Shown here: in pieces, positions 54,663 to 63,770 of the stretch
How positions within the stretch are numbered: position 1 is the first letter of the stretch
How the letters are laid out: each line of letters starts with the position of its first letter
Source: Acetivibrio cellulolyticus CD2
Lineage (GTDB): Bacteria; Bacillota; Clostridia; Acetivibrionales; Acetivibrionaceae
Assembly: GCF_000179595.2 (NCBI RefSeq)
Contig: NZ_JH556658.1
Span: 204,528 to 268,527, forward strand
Reading direction: 5' to 3'
DNA: 64,000 bases
Position numbers and translations under genes: made by a program
Notes under the pieces: generated by a model
What the model saw: only the letters and a program-made list of their open reading frames with translations
Database searches by the model: none
What the model was told of the DNA's origin: nothing

Positions 54663-54842
54663 ATGTCAAATAATCACGGAAAAGAAGTTGAGGCATTAGG
54701 CTGGGAAGGTATTGATAACGATAATTTGCTTAACAAATCGAAGGAAATTGCATTTAAAAGTGTTAATGGCTTAATTATTCAGGTTGAAAAAACTGAAATA
54801 AGAAACAGAATGGGGGAAGTTGCACAGATTATTGATTTATAA
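54663..54842 (+). CDS. 59-residue unknown protein, perhaps the first half of a split gene
   Basis: Codes MSNNHGKEVEALGWEGIDND and ends GEVAQIIDL. GAGGT lies eleven bases before the ATG. After its TAA the same frame continues with an ATG for 39 more codons (54843-54962), so a nonsense change may have split a roughly 99-residue gene. It lies between an unknown gene and the DUF1152 gene. Confidence 0.45.
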   Translation: MSNNHGKEVEALGWEGIDNDNLLNKSKEIAFKSVNGLIIQVEKTEIRNRMGEVAQIIDL

Positions 54843-54962
54843 ATGATTTTGGGTCTAAAAGCAGAAAAATTAATATTGAAACAAATTGATGAAAATGTAA
54901 AGGTTATTCAATTAGCAACAGTGTGCGTGATAGGTACAGATGATTTTAGATTTGAGAGTTAA
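54843..54962 (+). CDS. 39-residue downstream half of the split frame
   Basis: Begins with the ATG directly behind the TAA of the previous frame and reads MILGLKAEKLILKQIDENVK, ending in a TAA before the DUF1152 ribosome site. No ribosome site of its own is visible, so translation is doubtful. Same frame as 54663-54842. Confidence 0.25.
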   Translation: MILGLKAEKLILKQIDENVKVIQLATVCVIGTDDFRFES

Positions 54963-54981
54963 TTTAAGGGAGATATCAATC

Positions 54982-55929
54982 ATGCTTTTACCAATAAATT
55001 TAAATAAAAAATCCAATATTTTATTAGCAGGAGCTGGAGGTGGTTATGATTTTTTATGTTCTTTGCCGATTGCACTGAAGTTAATTGAGCAAGGACATAA
55101 TGTATTTATTGCAAATTATTCATTTACATACCTAAATAGTGTTACTAATGGTAAATGGATTTCGCCTGAAATAATGGAGATAACATATAAATCTTCTATT
55201 GAAGGTACAGATTATTTTCCGGAATTGTATTTGTCAAAGTGGTTTAAGGAAATAAAAAAAGTGGATATGCCAATATATTGCTTTCCGCGTATAGGAATAA
55301 AGCCTCTTTATAAAGCTTATGAATTCTTAAAAAAGTTTCTTGATATTACAGATGTAATGATTGTTGATGGTGGCGTTGATGGTATTTTTAAAGGTGATGA
55401 ATATGATTTGGGAACACCGTCAATGGATTCAATATCTATTATTTCAAGCAGCTTGAATGATTTTGAGCATAAATATTATATATTTACTGCATTTGGCTCT
55501 GAAGGAGCTAATAAAGAGGTATCACATGCGGAGGCGTTAAATAGAGTTTCTGATCTTATTAAAGAAGACAAGTTTTTTGGAGTGGCAAGTATATTAAAAA
55601 ATACAGAAACAGGCAAGGAGTTTGTACAGGCAGTTGAATATATTTATAAAAATATGCCATCTGAAAAGCATAGCAATATAGTAAGTTCGATTATTAAGGC
55701 TATGAGTGGAAATTTTGGAGATACCTTGGTCAATGAAAAGGCAACCAGTCCAATATGGGTATCTGCATTAACTAACATGTACTGGTTTTTTGATTTAGAT
55801 GCAGTAGCAAAGATGAAGTTGTTTTATAATGATGTATTACAAACAGAAACAGTTGAGGAAGTAGCAAATGTTATTGAATTGATTAGAGAAACCAAAAAGA
55901 GTTGTATTAGAAGCAATATTCCGATATGA
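54982..55929 (+). CDS. DUF1152 family protein
   Basis: 315-residue cytosolic protein with the DUF1152 N-terminus: NILLAGAGGGYDFLCSLPIA, followed by LIEQGHNVFIANYSFTYL; the Gly-rich loop suggests a nucleotide-binding Rossmann-like fold. The VMIVDGGVDGIFKGDE stretch is a second family feature. The ATG at 54982 has AAGGGAGAT eight bases upstream; a longer frame from 54940 overlaps the previous small ORF and is rejected. The family's function is unknown. Confidence 0.85.
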   Translation: MLLPINLNKKSNILLAGAGGGYDFLCSLPIALKLIEQGHNVFIANYSFTYLNSVTNGKWISPEIMEITYKSSIEGTDYFPELYLSKWFKEIKKVDMPIYCFPRIGIKPLYKAYEFLKKFLDITDVMIVDGGVDGIFKGDEYDLGTPSMDSISIISSSLNDFEHKYYIFTAFGSEGANKEVSHAEALNRVSDLIKEDKFFGVASILKNTETGKEFVQAVEYIYKNMPSEKHSNIVSSIIKAMSGNFGDTLVNEKATSPIWVSALTNMYWFFDLDAVAKMKLFYNDVLQTETVEEVANVIELIRETKKSCIRSNIPI

Positions 55930-56141
55930 AATAATAGTTTTAGAAAGGTTTCGATCTTTACTTGGGAAGGGTTATGGTTTGATACTGGATATGCTTAGAG
56001 TATTGAGGATGGCGAGGGACTTGTTTTGATTTTCTAAAAAGCACCAAATAGTAGAACCTATCTTCTCAGTGAAGTAGATTAGTTTCCTTTTTTGAATGCT
56101 TCCATGTTATAAGGAGGTTTTATTCTATCATTTGTGAATTA

Positions 56142-58457
56142 TTATTTGCCCCCACTAGTAATTGTGTCAATATACGAATCAATATCGATTGCAGGCAGCT
56201 GCAGCTCGGATTCTTTTGTAAAAGTACTCAAATCTGTAACGACTATAACGTCTTCAGTGATGGAATATAACTTTCCTTCATGTACTACGTGGTTTATTAT
56301 CATGCTGTATAAAAATTTGTTAAAAAGCAGAATACTATTTTTCGTATCTTCCATGGTTGTTGAATCATTTGTGGTTAAGTAAGCTTGCAGATCTTCATCT
56401 TTAAGAGTCTGAATATCTACTCTGAATGAAAGCTTTCCAGTAGAATCCAAGCTGTAAACTTTTGCTCCAAGAAAGCCAGTTATATCATTGGTTGAAGCGC
56501 TACCATTAAATATTATCAGCCTTTCATCCGGAATAGCAGTATAATTCATAGCATGGAAACCAGTCAGGCTAATTGGTTTACTATCATTTGATACTATATT
56601 ATTCAGATCGACAATCCTAAAGACAGGGGATGACGTTTTATAATCCGCATATCCATCAGGAGAAGGGAACGTTAACGGTGGTGTCCCTAAATCCAATTCC
56701 AATATAGTTGTATCATTCAATTTGTTTAGCTCGGAATTTGTAACAACGGGGGTGTATTCTCCTATATATAGCGGATTTAATGGGTTTTCAACATTGTAAA
56801 TGGGCGAAGGCCATTCATATCTATATTTTAGTGCTATTAATTGGTCATTAAGGTACAAAAGGGATTTTAGATCTCCATTAATTGAAATCTCCCTTGCTGC
56901 CAGCAGTTTTAACGTGCTGGCAAAAGTATATAGAACATTATTACTTTTGTTATCAAAGGTTTCGTATTTTTTAGTCAAAAAAGCAATTGGCGAATCCTTT
57001 GTTCCAGGATTAAGTACACAAACAGAGTTTTCCAACAACGGGCTCCCGGATATGTATGTAAATGCCTTATATACCAACCCATCAGGCGTTAAGTCAAACT
57101 TGTATAACTTTGTTTTGTTCTCTTCATATTCCATTGCAAGTGCATTATCACCATAAATAAAACCGATTTGCTTACATTTAAAAATATACATATCTTCATT
57201 TTCTGTTAGACAGACATTTTCGCCGGCATTATAAATTGCACCTGCTTTGGCAGGAAGACTGCTGTCGTTTAGTGAAAACACAATTGAATTAATGCAGTTG
57301 CTGGTTTGCAAATCGTCGAAAAACAGGATATTGTCCTGTTGCATTTTTAAAATATTAGATGATGAGGCTGAATCTTTATAACCTGGAATCTCAACAGGTT
57401 CAGTATTGTTTTTACAATAATAGATATAAGAATGTGTCAGTAAATTAAAAGTATTTGGATCGTAAACACAATCCATATAGGTTCCGGCAAGTTCCACCTC
57501 TCTTAATTTCTCTGCACTTGTTCTGTCAGGTGCCAAACTGTAAAGAATTGCCCGGGTATATTCATCCTGGTTAGCCCTTTTCCCGGTAAATATAACGATA
57601 AGGCGGTCATTACCACAGTATTTAACGATATCGGGAGATAGATTTTCTTTAGAGTAGTCCAGAGTTAACATCAATTTCAACTGTTTTGGAGATTGTATAT
57701 TTACTATACACAGTCTTTTATTGGACAATGTATAAAGGTAATTACCGTCATTGGCAGTTTTCAGGCCAATGTCATGTACACTATATTTGCTTTCTATACT
57801 TGTAGAGTATGCCTCTTTATTTCCCTCGATTTTTTGGACAAGCTTTTTAAAAAGTTCATAAGAGCCAACAGCTGCGGGCTTTGATAATTTAGTTGTCCAG
57901 AAGTCAAGAAATTGAGTGTCCTGGGTTGGGTCTTCCATATGATCATCAATGCCCGGAATAACAATCAAACCGCTTTTATAGAAGACTTCTCTTTCCAATG
58001 CCTGGCGGATCAAAACCCCAATAGGAATGAAAAGACGGTTTTCCAACAACTCCGGTGCAGCATCAATATTGACGGTTTTCCCGTTGATGGTCATGACTTT
58101 TTCTCCTTTTTGGAAGGATATATTACGGCCATTCATTTTAATTAATGCTGTGGAGGTTGCGCTTTTCCACTCAACTTCAGCGTCAAGATTCTCAGCTAAA
58201 AACCGTAAAGGCACCATAGTTCTGCCATTTGTGATATATGGAACTGCAGTCCCTTCTACTGTGTCTATCAACCTGGGTTTATTCCCGACATACCCGGTAT
58301 TGGAGCCTATTAATAATAGAATTGCGTTTTGAGTTTTATTAAGCATGGTTTCTTCTGAATAATTGATTTTAGGATTGGATGAATCTGCATAAACATGCAA
58401 TGTATTAACCATATATAACAGTATTAAAACTAATATAATTCTCCAGCTTTTTACCAT
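56142..58457 (-). CDS. Stalk-domain secreted protein with beta-propeller-like C-terminus
   Basis: 771 residues. Signal peptide about 1-25, a copper-amine-oxidase-N-like stalk domain (about 60-165; GRTMVPLRFLAENLDAEVEW and NRLFIPIGVLIRQALERE), then about 500 residues of short strand-rich repeats typical of a secreted beta-propeller (recurring LYTLSNKRLCIVNIQ and VYSLDSTGKLSFRVD-like blades). The stalk domain occurs also in the solute-binding proteins of this window. The ATG at 58457 follows GAGGTG; a frame from 58469 lacks a ribosome site. Function unknown; cell-surface binding or enzyme support is likely. Confidence 0.82.
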   Translation of the reverse strand: MVKSWRIILVLILLYMVNTLHVYADSSNPKINYSEETMLNKTQNAILLLIGSNTGYVGNKPRLIDTVEGTAVPYITNGRTMVPLRFLAENLDAEVEWKSATSTALIKMNGRNISFQKGEKVMTINGKTVNIDAAPELLENRLFIPIGVLIRQALEREVFYKSGLIVIPGIDDHMEDPTQDTQFLDFWTTKLSKPAAVGSYELFKKLVQKIEGNKEAYSTSIESKYSVHDIGLKTANDGNYLYTLSNKRLCIVNIQSPKQLKLMLTLDYSKENLSPDIVKYCGNDRLIVIFTGKRANQDEYTRAILYSLAPDRTSAEKLREVELAGTYMDCVYDPNTFNLLTHSYIYYCKNNTEPVEIPGYKDSASSSNILKMQQDNILFFDDLQTSNCINSIVFSLNDSSLPAKAGAIYNAGENVCLTENEDMYIFKCKQIGFIYGDNALAMEYEENKTKLYKFDLTPDGLVYKAFTYISGSPLLENSVCVLNPGTKDSPIAFLTKKYETFDNKSNNVLYTFASTLKLLAAREISINGDLKSLLYLNDQLIALKYRYEWPSPIYNVENPLNPLYIGEYTPVVTNSELNKLNDTTILELDLGTPPLTFPSPDGYADYKTSSPVFRIVDLNNIVSNDSKPISLTGFHAMNYTAIPDERLIIFNGSASTNDITGFLGAKVYSLDSTGKLSFRVDIQTLKDEDLQAYLTTNDSTTMEDTKNSILLFNKFLYSMIINHVVHEGKLYSITEDVIVVTDLSTFTKESELQLPAIDIDSYIDTITSGGK

Positions 58458-58469
58458 AGGACACCTCAT

Positions 58470-58882
58470 TTATATTTTTTTATGTTTTTGCAAATTATCC
58501 TTATCGAGATTTATAATAGTTATCACAGTAATGCGCATAAAAGTGATGGTTATTATAAAAGCATCAGTAAATGATGATATTTATAAATGACTAAAAAAAT
58601 TTGTTTTTACTATTGTAATATAATTTAACCCTGCATTCAACAAAAAATTCCATAACACCCTATAGTTGCTTAAGTAATGTCTTAGCCGTAGTTTCAAGTA
58701 AAAAGGTTTTTGATAGTGAAGTGATTTGCTTTAATGTTACAAAAATATTACAACTTTAAATATTTCTTGACTGGACAAGATTACCTGTGTTACCATATAA
58801 ACACTTTGCCTAAAAAAATGTTGTTGAGTTAAGAAACTAATGAGAGGCAAAGAATATTTGATTATGAGAAAGGAGGATTACG
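58470..58882. other. Spacer between divergent units
   Basis: AT-rich region containing the promoter of the stalk-domain gene (minus strand) and, at about 58870, a ribosome site (AAGGAGG) for a small gene. I see no further features. Confidence 0.5.
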
Positions 58883-59008
58883 ATGTATAGCCTGAAAAGT
58901 TATAAACTTGATAAAAATAATATTGCAATTGAATTATCTGCGAAACAAGGTATGGATACTTATATACATTGGCTTAATCCTCTGCTTATGAAGTGTAGAA
59001 ATAGATGA
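58883..59008 (+). CDS. 41-residue unknown peptide
   Basis: Begins MYSLKSYKLDKNNIAIELSA and ends PLLMKCRNR. AAGGAGG at 58870-58876 is a strong ribosome site six bases before the ATG. A terminator follows at 59040. It may be a complete small gene or a remnant of a longer one. Confidence 0.45.
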   Translation: MYSLKSYKLDKNNIAIELSAKQGMDTYIHWLNPLLMKCRNR

Positions 59009-59039
59009 TTACAAATAAAATTTCTCACAGTTTATAAAA

Positions 59040-59072
59040 GCGGTTAAGTCATAGAGATTAGGACTTAACCGC
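59040..59072 (+). terminator. Strong terminator behind the small peptide gene
   Basis: GCGGTTAAGTC (59040-59050) and GACTTAACCGC (59062-59072) form an eleven-pair perfect stem, with A before and TTTATTA after. It may work on both strands. Confidence 0.85.
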
Positions 59073-59084
59073 TTTATTAGTTAT

Positions 59085-59282
59085 GTGAATGCAATCCATC
59101 AAAGACTTGAAGAGGAATTCAACAATTTACATGATAATAATAAGCCAATCATTAATGTGAAGATTACATTAACAGATCTTTATACAAATACAACTGATTC
59201 TGGTGAAATGTGTTATAGAATTGCGACTCATTTGGCATTTAATAAAGTTATGGTTGATGAAAATCTTGTCCCTGTTTTATAA
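59085..59282 (+). CDS. Small unknown protein, paralogue of 62055-62243
   Basis: 65 residues from a GTG start; no clear ribosome site is visible. Its core KPIINVKITLTDLYTN is repeated as KPIIGVKITLTDVYIH in a second small gene 3 kb downstream, and the following IATHLAFNKVMVDENLVPVL also corresponds. The family is unknown. The two genes show a local duplication, and this copy may lack its true N-terminus. Confidence 0.5.
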   Translation: MNAIHQRLEEEFNNLHDNNKPIINVKITLTDLYTNTTDSGEMCYRIATHLAFNKVMVDENLVPVL

Positions 59283-59340
59283 AAGGATAGAACAAAAATT
59301 TGAAACAAATTAATTGAATTGTTCAAAGAAAGGAACGAAA

Positions 59341-59889
59341 ATGAATTACATTATATTTGACTTAGAAGCAACTTGTTGGGAAAATGACAAGTCAAAAACC
59401 AGTGAAATAATTGAAATTGGTGCAGTAAAATTGAATGACAGGCTGGAGGTCGTTGATACCTTCTCAAAATTTATTAAACCTGCGATATACCCAGTACTTT
59501 CCGATTTTTGCATAAGACTAACTAGTATAGAGCAAAAGGATGTTGATACAGCAGATATTTTCAAAAATGTTATGGTGGAATTTGAAAACTGGATTACTTC
59601 CTCAGATACTGAAGTGGCTTTATGCTCATGGGGGTTCTATGACAAGAAACAGATATATAAGGAGTGCGAAGTAAAGAATTATTCTGGTAGAATCCATAGT
59701 TTACTTGATAAGCATATCAGTATTAAACATCAATTTGCTGAAATCAAAGGCATAAGCCCTTGCGGTATGAGCAGGGCATTGGATTTGCTTGGGCTGCCTT
59801 TGGAAGGGACACATCACAGGGGAATTGATGATGCGAAAAATATTACAAAGATTTTTGTAGCAGTATTTGATAAAATTAAAATGCCATAA
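59341..59889 (+). CDS. DEDDh 3'-5' exonuclease
   Basis: 182-residue RNase T/ERI-1-type exonuclease. The three metal-binding motifs are present: FDLEAT (Asp, Glu), CSWGFYDKKQ (Asp) and HHRGIDDAKN (His, Asp). It would degrade RNA or DNA ends from the 3' side. The ATG at 59341 follows AAAGGAACG; an extension to 59314 lacks support. It belongs to a KapD-like branch common in spore formers. Neighbouring genes are unrelated. Confidence 0.9.
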   Translation: MNYIIFDLEATCWENDKSKTSEIIEIGAVKLNDRLEVVDTFSKFIKPAIYPVLSDFCIRLTSIEQKDVDTADIFKNVMVEFENWITSSDTEVALCSWGFYDKKQIYKECEVKNYSGRIHSLLDKHISIKHQFAEIKGISPCGMSRALDLLGLPLEGTHHRGIDDAKNITKIFVAVFDKIKMP

Positions 59890-59935
59890 TATTTAGAAGA
59901 AATACTAATTTGACGATGGCTTTTCGGAGGGTAAA

Positions 59936-60400
59936 ATGGATTATGATCTTTTGAGAAACAGCCCACAGCAGTTAAGAGATAAGGAATTGAAGGAAGAATT
60001 ACCTGATGAAAAGATAAAAATTATTGACTGGTATGGCTTAGAGTCAAATACAAACCTGTATTGGGAGAAACGGCAGAATTCATATCCCACACAGGAATTC
60101 TTCAGTCATAAGTTTGTAAAAAAGGCTTCTCCTTTAGGGATAATATTTCATGTTTACAAGCTATGCTATGCAAAGGTGAAGTACTTCGAGAAGAATTGGG
60201 ATAAGTTTATACCTTGTCATTATAATTGGAATACACAAGCATTTGAAGAGTGTCAAATGTTTGAAATGGAATGTATTAAACATTTAAGCACAGGCATGGT
60301 TTTTGATTTGCGGAATTTGTCCAAGATTAACCGGATTGAGGACTTCTTGGCACTTTGTAAATATCTTGAGGACAGGGAAGCGATGGGTAAAACTATTTAA
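59936..60400 (+). CDS. Unknown cytosolic protein
   Basis: 154 residues, no signal peptide. Aromatic and charged segments such as IDWYGLESNTNLYWEKRQNS and HKFVKKASPLGIIFHVYKL are notable. A CGGAGGGT ribosome site is present. I recognise no family. It is followed by the split ParB-like pair. Confidence 0.55.
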   Translation: MDYDLLRNSPQQLRDKELKEELPDEKIKIIDWYGLESNTNLYWEKRQNSYPTQEFFSHKFVKKASPLGIIFHVYKLCYAKVKYFEKNWDKFIPCHYNWNTQAFEECQMFEMECIKHLSTGMVFDLRNLSKINRIEDFLALCKYLEDREAMGKTI

Positions 60401-60440
60401 CTTGTGAAAATGATTTGACATTGAAGCACGGTGTAACTAT

Positions 60441-60806
60441 ATGTGCAATGTTACAGCTGCATCTCCAGCATTTTTGATGCCAACACAATCACCTGCCAAG
60501 TTCAATCCTGGATGTGTAGAATCCTATAGACAAAGGATCAGGGCAGGAGAAGAGCTTTGTGGAATAGCATATTATCTTGATGGATATTTATGTGGCCTTC
60601 TTGATGGGCATCATAGAGCAACTGCTTGTTTATTGGAAGAGAAAGACTTTTATTGTCTTACAATTATTCCGTTAAGTGGTTGGTGTAACTATGTCAATGA
60701 AAAGAGAGAAAGCCTTTTATTTTCTGATCATCAAATTGACAAGAATGTTTTACCTGCAAATATGTTGAAGTGGCTTATAAGAAGTGGACAAGAAATTATG
60801 GTTTAA
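60441..60806 (+). CDS. ParB/sulfiredoxin-like domain protein, probably truncated
   Basis: 121 residues with a ParB/Srx-like nucleotide-binding motif, LCGLLDGHHRATACLLEE (about 50-67). ParB/Srx domains bind or hydrolyse nucleotides. The frame ends inside the start of the next frame, with a 37-base overlap. Read with a one-base slip near 60770-60800 the protein would continue into KKWTRNYGLNISSNKVDE, so this and the next entry are probably one roughly 250-residue gene with a frameshift. Confidence 0.55.
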   Translation: MCNVTAASPAFLMPTQSPAKFNPGCVESYRQRIRAGEELCGIAYYLDGYLCGLLDGHHRATACLLEEKDFYCLTIIPLSGWCNYVNEKRESLLFSDHQIDKNVLPANMLKWLIRSGQEIMV

Positions 60807-61237
60807 ATATTAGTTCAAATAAAGTAGACGAATATATTAGCATGGTATCTGAGTCATGGGACAATATGATTTGGTCAAAGGAATTTTCAGAAAAAGCAAA
60901 ATCTTATATTACAGTTGAAGGATTAGCAGCTATTCAACAGGCAGGTGATTTGACTGATGAAAGAATTAACGGATTGCTGGACTTTGAAACCAAGTATCAG
61001 AAAGAAGAAATGGAGTTGGTGCTAAAAGCATTAATTGCTAAAAAGGATAAGAGAGCTCTTAGTTTGGCATTGAAAATTGGAAAGTCAGAGTTATATAGAC
61101 CATTATGGCATAGTGCTTTTGAGTATTTGGCAACTAATAAGTCCCAGGAAGCAGAAGATTTCTTTATAAACTTTTTAATAAATGATGATCATAATAGACC
61201 TGAACTCACTAAAATTGCAGATGATTATTTTCGATAG
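60770..61237 (+). CDS. C-terminal half of the split ParB-like gene
   Basis: 155 residues from a GTG inside the previous gene. The C-terminal part is helical repeat-like: KALIAKKDKRALSLALKIGK and PLWHSAFEYLATNKSQEAED. No ribosome site fits. The long overlap in a different frame suggests a frameshifted continuation rather than an independent gene. Between 61238 and 61435 only coding scraps are seen (for example MMDRKPTIAVTGLEE and a LLKKERKRVEEMLK tail). Confidence 0.5.
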   Translation: MAYKKWTRNYGLNISSNKVDEYISMVSESWDNMIWSKEFSEKAKSYITVEGLAAIQQAGDLTDERINGLLDFETKYQKEEMELVLKALIAKKDKRALSLALKIGKSELYRPLWHSAFEYLATNKSQEAEDFFINFLINDDHNRPELTKIADDYFR

Positions 61238-61435
61238 TTAAAAGATTACAGGGTTTAAATGAGGGTAGGAATGATAAGGATTAAGCTGAATTAAAATGAT
61301 GGATAGAAAGCCAACGATTGCTGTAACAGGCTTGGAAGAGTAGAGAAACAGGGATTTTATATGAGGTTACTGAAAAAAGAGCGTAAGCGAGTGGAAGAAA
61401 TGCTTAAATAAAATTATTGGGGGAGCTATAGTTAT

Positions 61436-62014
61436 ATGAATCGTATTTTTGCTTATTTTGATGATGAAGGGGTCTACGTATATCAGGCATTCAAACCAAA
61501 TATCGTTAAAAATGCTGTTGAAATTGGCACTTTTGGTAAGGGTTTTGGTTTAGATAGAATTACTTGGATAAAACCTTCGTTTGGATGGATATTGCATAGG
61601 TCAAGCTACGCAACCAAGCACAGGATGGAAGCTATTGCAAAAATCAAGTTATCACATAAAGCATGGCTTGAGATCCTTTCTCAAAGCGTTCCAAGCCAAT
61701 TTGACAGTTCAAGGTACAAAAATGAAACTATTTGGAAAGCTGATTTTGAAAAATCTGATGTTATTCATCAATAGGATCCGGATAGATCATTAAATGGAAT
61801 GAAACTTAATAGACGTGCTATACAAATTGGACTAAGAAATGAAGCAATAAAAAAATATGTATATGAATGGATAATTGGGGTTGAAGATGTTACGGATTTA
61901 GCAAAAGAAATATCCAGTATTATTAAATCTGGAAAAGATCCGTCTAGCTTACTTCCTGATATAAGCGAATACCCAATATCAGATGATTTGAAAAATATCA
62001 TTGGATATACATGA
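61436..62014 (+). pseudogene. DUF4291 gene interrupted by an amber codon
   Basis: The first 112 codons show the DUF4291 pattern: YFDDEGVYVYQAFKPNI, FGLDRITWIKPSFGWIL and HRSSYATKH. A TAG at 61772-61774 stops the frame. The same frame continues DPDRSLNGMKLNRRAIQIGL, the family's conserved C-terminal block. In the family the position before DP-R is usually Trp (QWDPER), so a TGG-to-TAG change fits exactly. The whole would be about 192 residues, the normal length. Either a recent pseudogene or a read-through product. Confidence 0.8.
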
Positions 62015-62054
62015 TATTAATTCTGCATTTAATACCAATGGAGAAAAATTATGA

Positions 62055-62243
62055 TTGAAAGAATCTATAAAAGTACTTAATGAATTTTTTGATAATATGA
62101 AACCGATAATTGGTGTGAAGATTACATTAACAGATGTTTATATTCATGAAGTTGATTATAATGGGATGGATTTTAAAATATCAACACATATAGTTATGAA
62201 CGAAGTATTAACAGGTGGAAATCCGATTCAAATAATTAATTGA
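62055..62243 (+). CDS. Small unknown protein, paralogue of 59085-59282
   Basis: 62 residues from TTG at 62055, with GGAG about a dozen bases upstream. KPIIGVKITLTDVYIHEVDY followed by FKISTHIVMNEVL matches the small protein at 59085. No family known to me. Confidence 0.5.
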   Translation: MKESIKVLNEFFDNMKPIIGVKITLTDVYIHEVDYNGMDFKISTHIVMNEVLTGGNPIQIIN

Positions 62244-62334
62244 TTTATCTTTTAATAATTTCTATCAGGATAAATGCAGCATATTGCAGGAAAGTTATTC
62301 TGCGGTATTAGGAGTATATGGTTGGAGGGATTTT

Positions 62335-62661
62335 ATGAGTTGGGTAAAAGATGCTTTGTTGGAACTAAAACAAGGAAATGAAGTAAAAGTGCGTCCTCAA
62401 GGTGGATCAATGAGAGGTAGAATTGAAAGCGGTCAGTTAGTGACTTTGAAGAAAATAGATTTTAAAGATATTCAATTAGATGACATTGTTTTTATTAGCT
62501 GGAAAGGTAATTATTTATTACATCTGGTTAGAGATATAACTTACATGGAACTTTTAATTGGGAATGCCGTCGGTAAGATCAACGGCTGGGTTCCTGCCAA
62601 TGCTGTTATTGCAAAAGTGATAGCGTTGAAGACTGAATTTAATTATATTGGTATTAATTAG
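62335..62661 (+). CDS. S24/S26-like small peptidase-fold protein
   Basis: 108 residues. VRPQGGSMRGRIESGQLVTL carries the Ser region of the S24/S26 (LexA/signal peptidase) fold and is followed by DDIVFISWKGNYLLHLVRDI. A catalytic Lys is not obvious, so it may be inactive. The ATG at 62335 has GGAGGG five bases upstream; a TTG upstream frame lacks support. Confidence 0.65.
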   Translation: MSWVKDALLELKQGNEVKVRPQGGSMRGRIESGQLVTLKKIDFKDIQLDDIVFISWKGNYLLHLVRDITYMELLIGNAVGKINGWVPANAVIAKVIALKTEFNYIGIN

Positions 62662-62719
62662 ATAAAGGATATTAAGCCATTTAGACCGGTAGGGATAAAA
62701 AACGAGGGGTAGGTTAAAT

Positions 62720-63004
62720 ATGAAGTTTTGGCAAAAGTGTATTTCGATTTTTTGTATAACAATTTGTGTAATTAGTCTTCAAGCGTGTTCGAATAAAACA
62801 GGATCATCGGATATTGACCAAAAAGTGATTATTGATAATATTACAGATACAAATATAGCTGCTTCTATTTTGTATGATAATGTTAAACTTGGTAATCCTA
62901 CAACTTATTTGTGGGAAAATAATAAAATAACGTCCAGTGAAGAAAAATATAAGCTAACTGTTTCTGCCCGAGTTAAATGTCATGGAACTGCTCAGGTTGC
63001 GTGA
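62720..63004 (+). CDS. Small lipoprotein, perhaps cut by an insertion
   Basis: 94 residues with a lipoprotein signal: MKFWQKCISIFCITICVISL followed by QACSNKTGSS, the Cys being the lipid site. The frame ends at 63004, just before a perfect-arm hairpin at 63061 and a transposase-type gene, so the true C-terminus may have been displaced by the element. GAGGGGTAGG precedes the ATG. Ligand unknown. Confidence 0.6.
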   Translation: MKFWQKCISIFCITICVISLQACSNKTGSSDIDQKVIIDNITDTNIAASILYDNVKLGNPTTYLWENNKITSSEEKYKLTVSARVKCHGTAQVA

Positions 63005-63060
63005 CCGTTTACAGATATGTTAATATCTTTCCGAAGAGAGTTTTAGGAGGGATATGGAAA

Positions 63061-63109
63061 GAACTTTGAGTTTTTACGTTAAATGCACCACCATTTAACC
63101 TCAAAGTTC
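63061..63109. repeat. Hairpin at the probable left end of an insertion element
   Basis: GAACTTTGAG (63061-63070) pairs with CTCAAAGTTC (63100-63109), and GTTAAATG (63078-63085) with CATTTAAC (63092-63099). It lies between the truncated lipoprotein gene and the DUF6431 gene. It could be the subterminal end of the element or a terminator. Confidence 0.4.
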
Positions 63110-63123
63110 CAACACACTGTAAA

Positions 63124-63690
63124 ATGATAATAGCATATATTGGCCGAAATGTTAAGGACTATCGTAAAAATTTTTTGTTGTATCTGGAGAAAACAAAGTT
63201 CTTCTGCCCTGTATGTGGTAATAATACAGAATTTCATGATCGCTACGACAGACATGTACATATAGATGATAAAATTGAATGGATAGTAATTCAGCGTGTA
63301 ATATGTGTTGGATGTGGTAAAACTCATGCAATACTTCCGGATTTTATCAGACCCTACAAGCATTACTCTACAGCAGATATTGAGTTCGTACTCCGGGATG
63401 TTGAGGAAGGAACTACATATGAACAGGTGGAGGCAACAGCAAGTATCTCAACAGTGAAAAGATGGTTTAAAGAGTTTAAACAACGAGGTTGTCAAGCAAT
63501 AGGAGCATTAAGAGCTTTACTGAATAATATTTTTGATAAAACCATTAACGAAGTTAGGCTTACTGGACTTAAGATGTTTGAAACATTGGAATACATACTT
63601 GATAACTTCCCTAAAACTGAAAGTAACAGTCTTTCCATTGGGGATGCAAACATATGGCTTACACACTACATAGCAGGTGTTTATGTATAA
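63124..63690 (+). CDS. DUF6431 protein of an insertion element
   Basis: 188 residues with two zinc-ribbon-like Cys pairs, FCPVCGNN and ICVGCGKTHA, followed by a helix-turn-helix region (EEGTTYEQVEATASISTVKR and WFKEF). DUF6431 proteins usually precede the transposase of clostridial elements and may bind its ends. No strong ribosome site is seen. The transposase gene starts 80 bases downstream. Confidence 0.75.
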   Translation: MIIAYIGRNVKDYRKNFLLYLEKTKFFCPVCGNNTEFHDRYDRHVHIDDKIEWIVIQRVICVGCGKTHAILPDFIRPYKHYSTADIEFVLRDVEEGTTYEQVEATASISTVKRWFKEFKQRGCQAIGALRALLNNIFDKTINEVRLTGLKMFETLEYILDNFPKTESNSLSIGDANIWLTHYIAGVYV

Positions 63691-63770
63691 AGAAATTCCC
63701 ACATAGTTTGAACTGGTGACCGCAAGGTTCTCCTGTTAATCTTTAAGAAAAAAGTACAGGAGGGGTTCAA

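Noticed and set aside
61772..61774. In-frame TAG as a pyrrolysine or other recoding site
   Set aside because: The family has Trp at this place and no pyrrolysine machinery is seen here, so a simple TGG-to-TAG mutation is the better reading.
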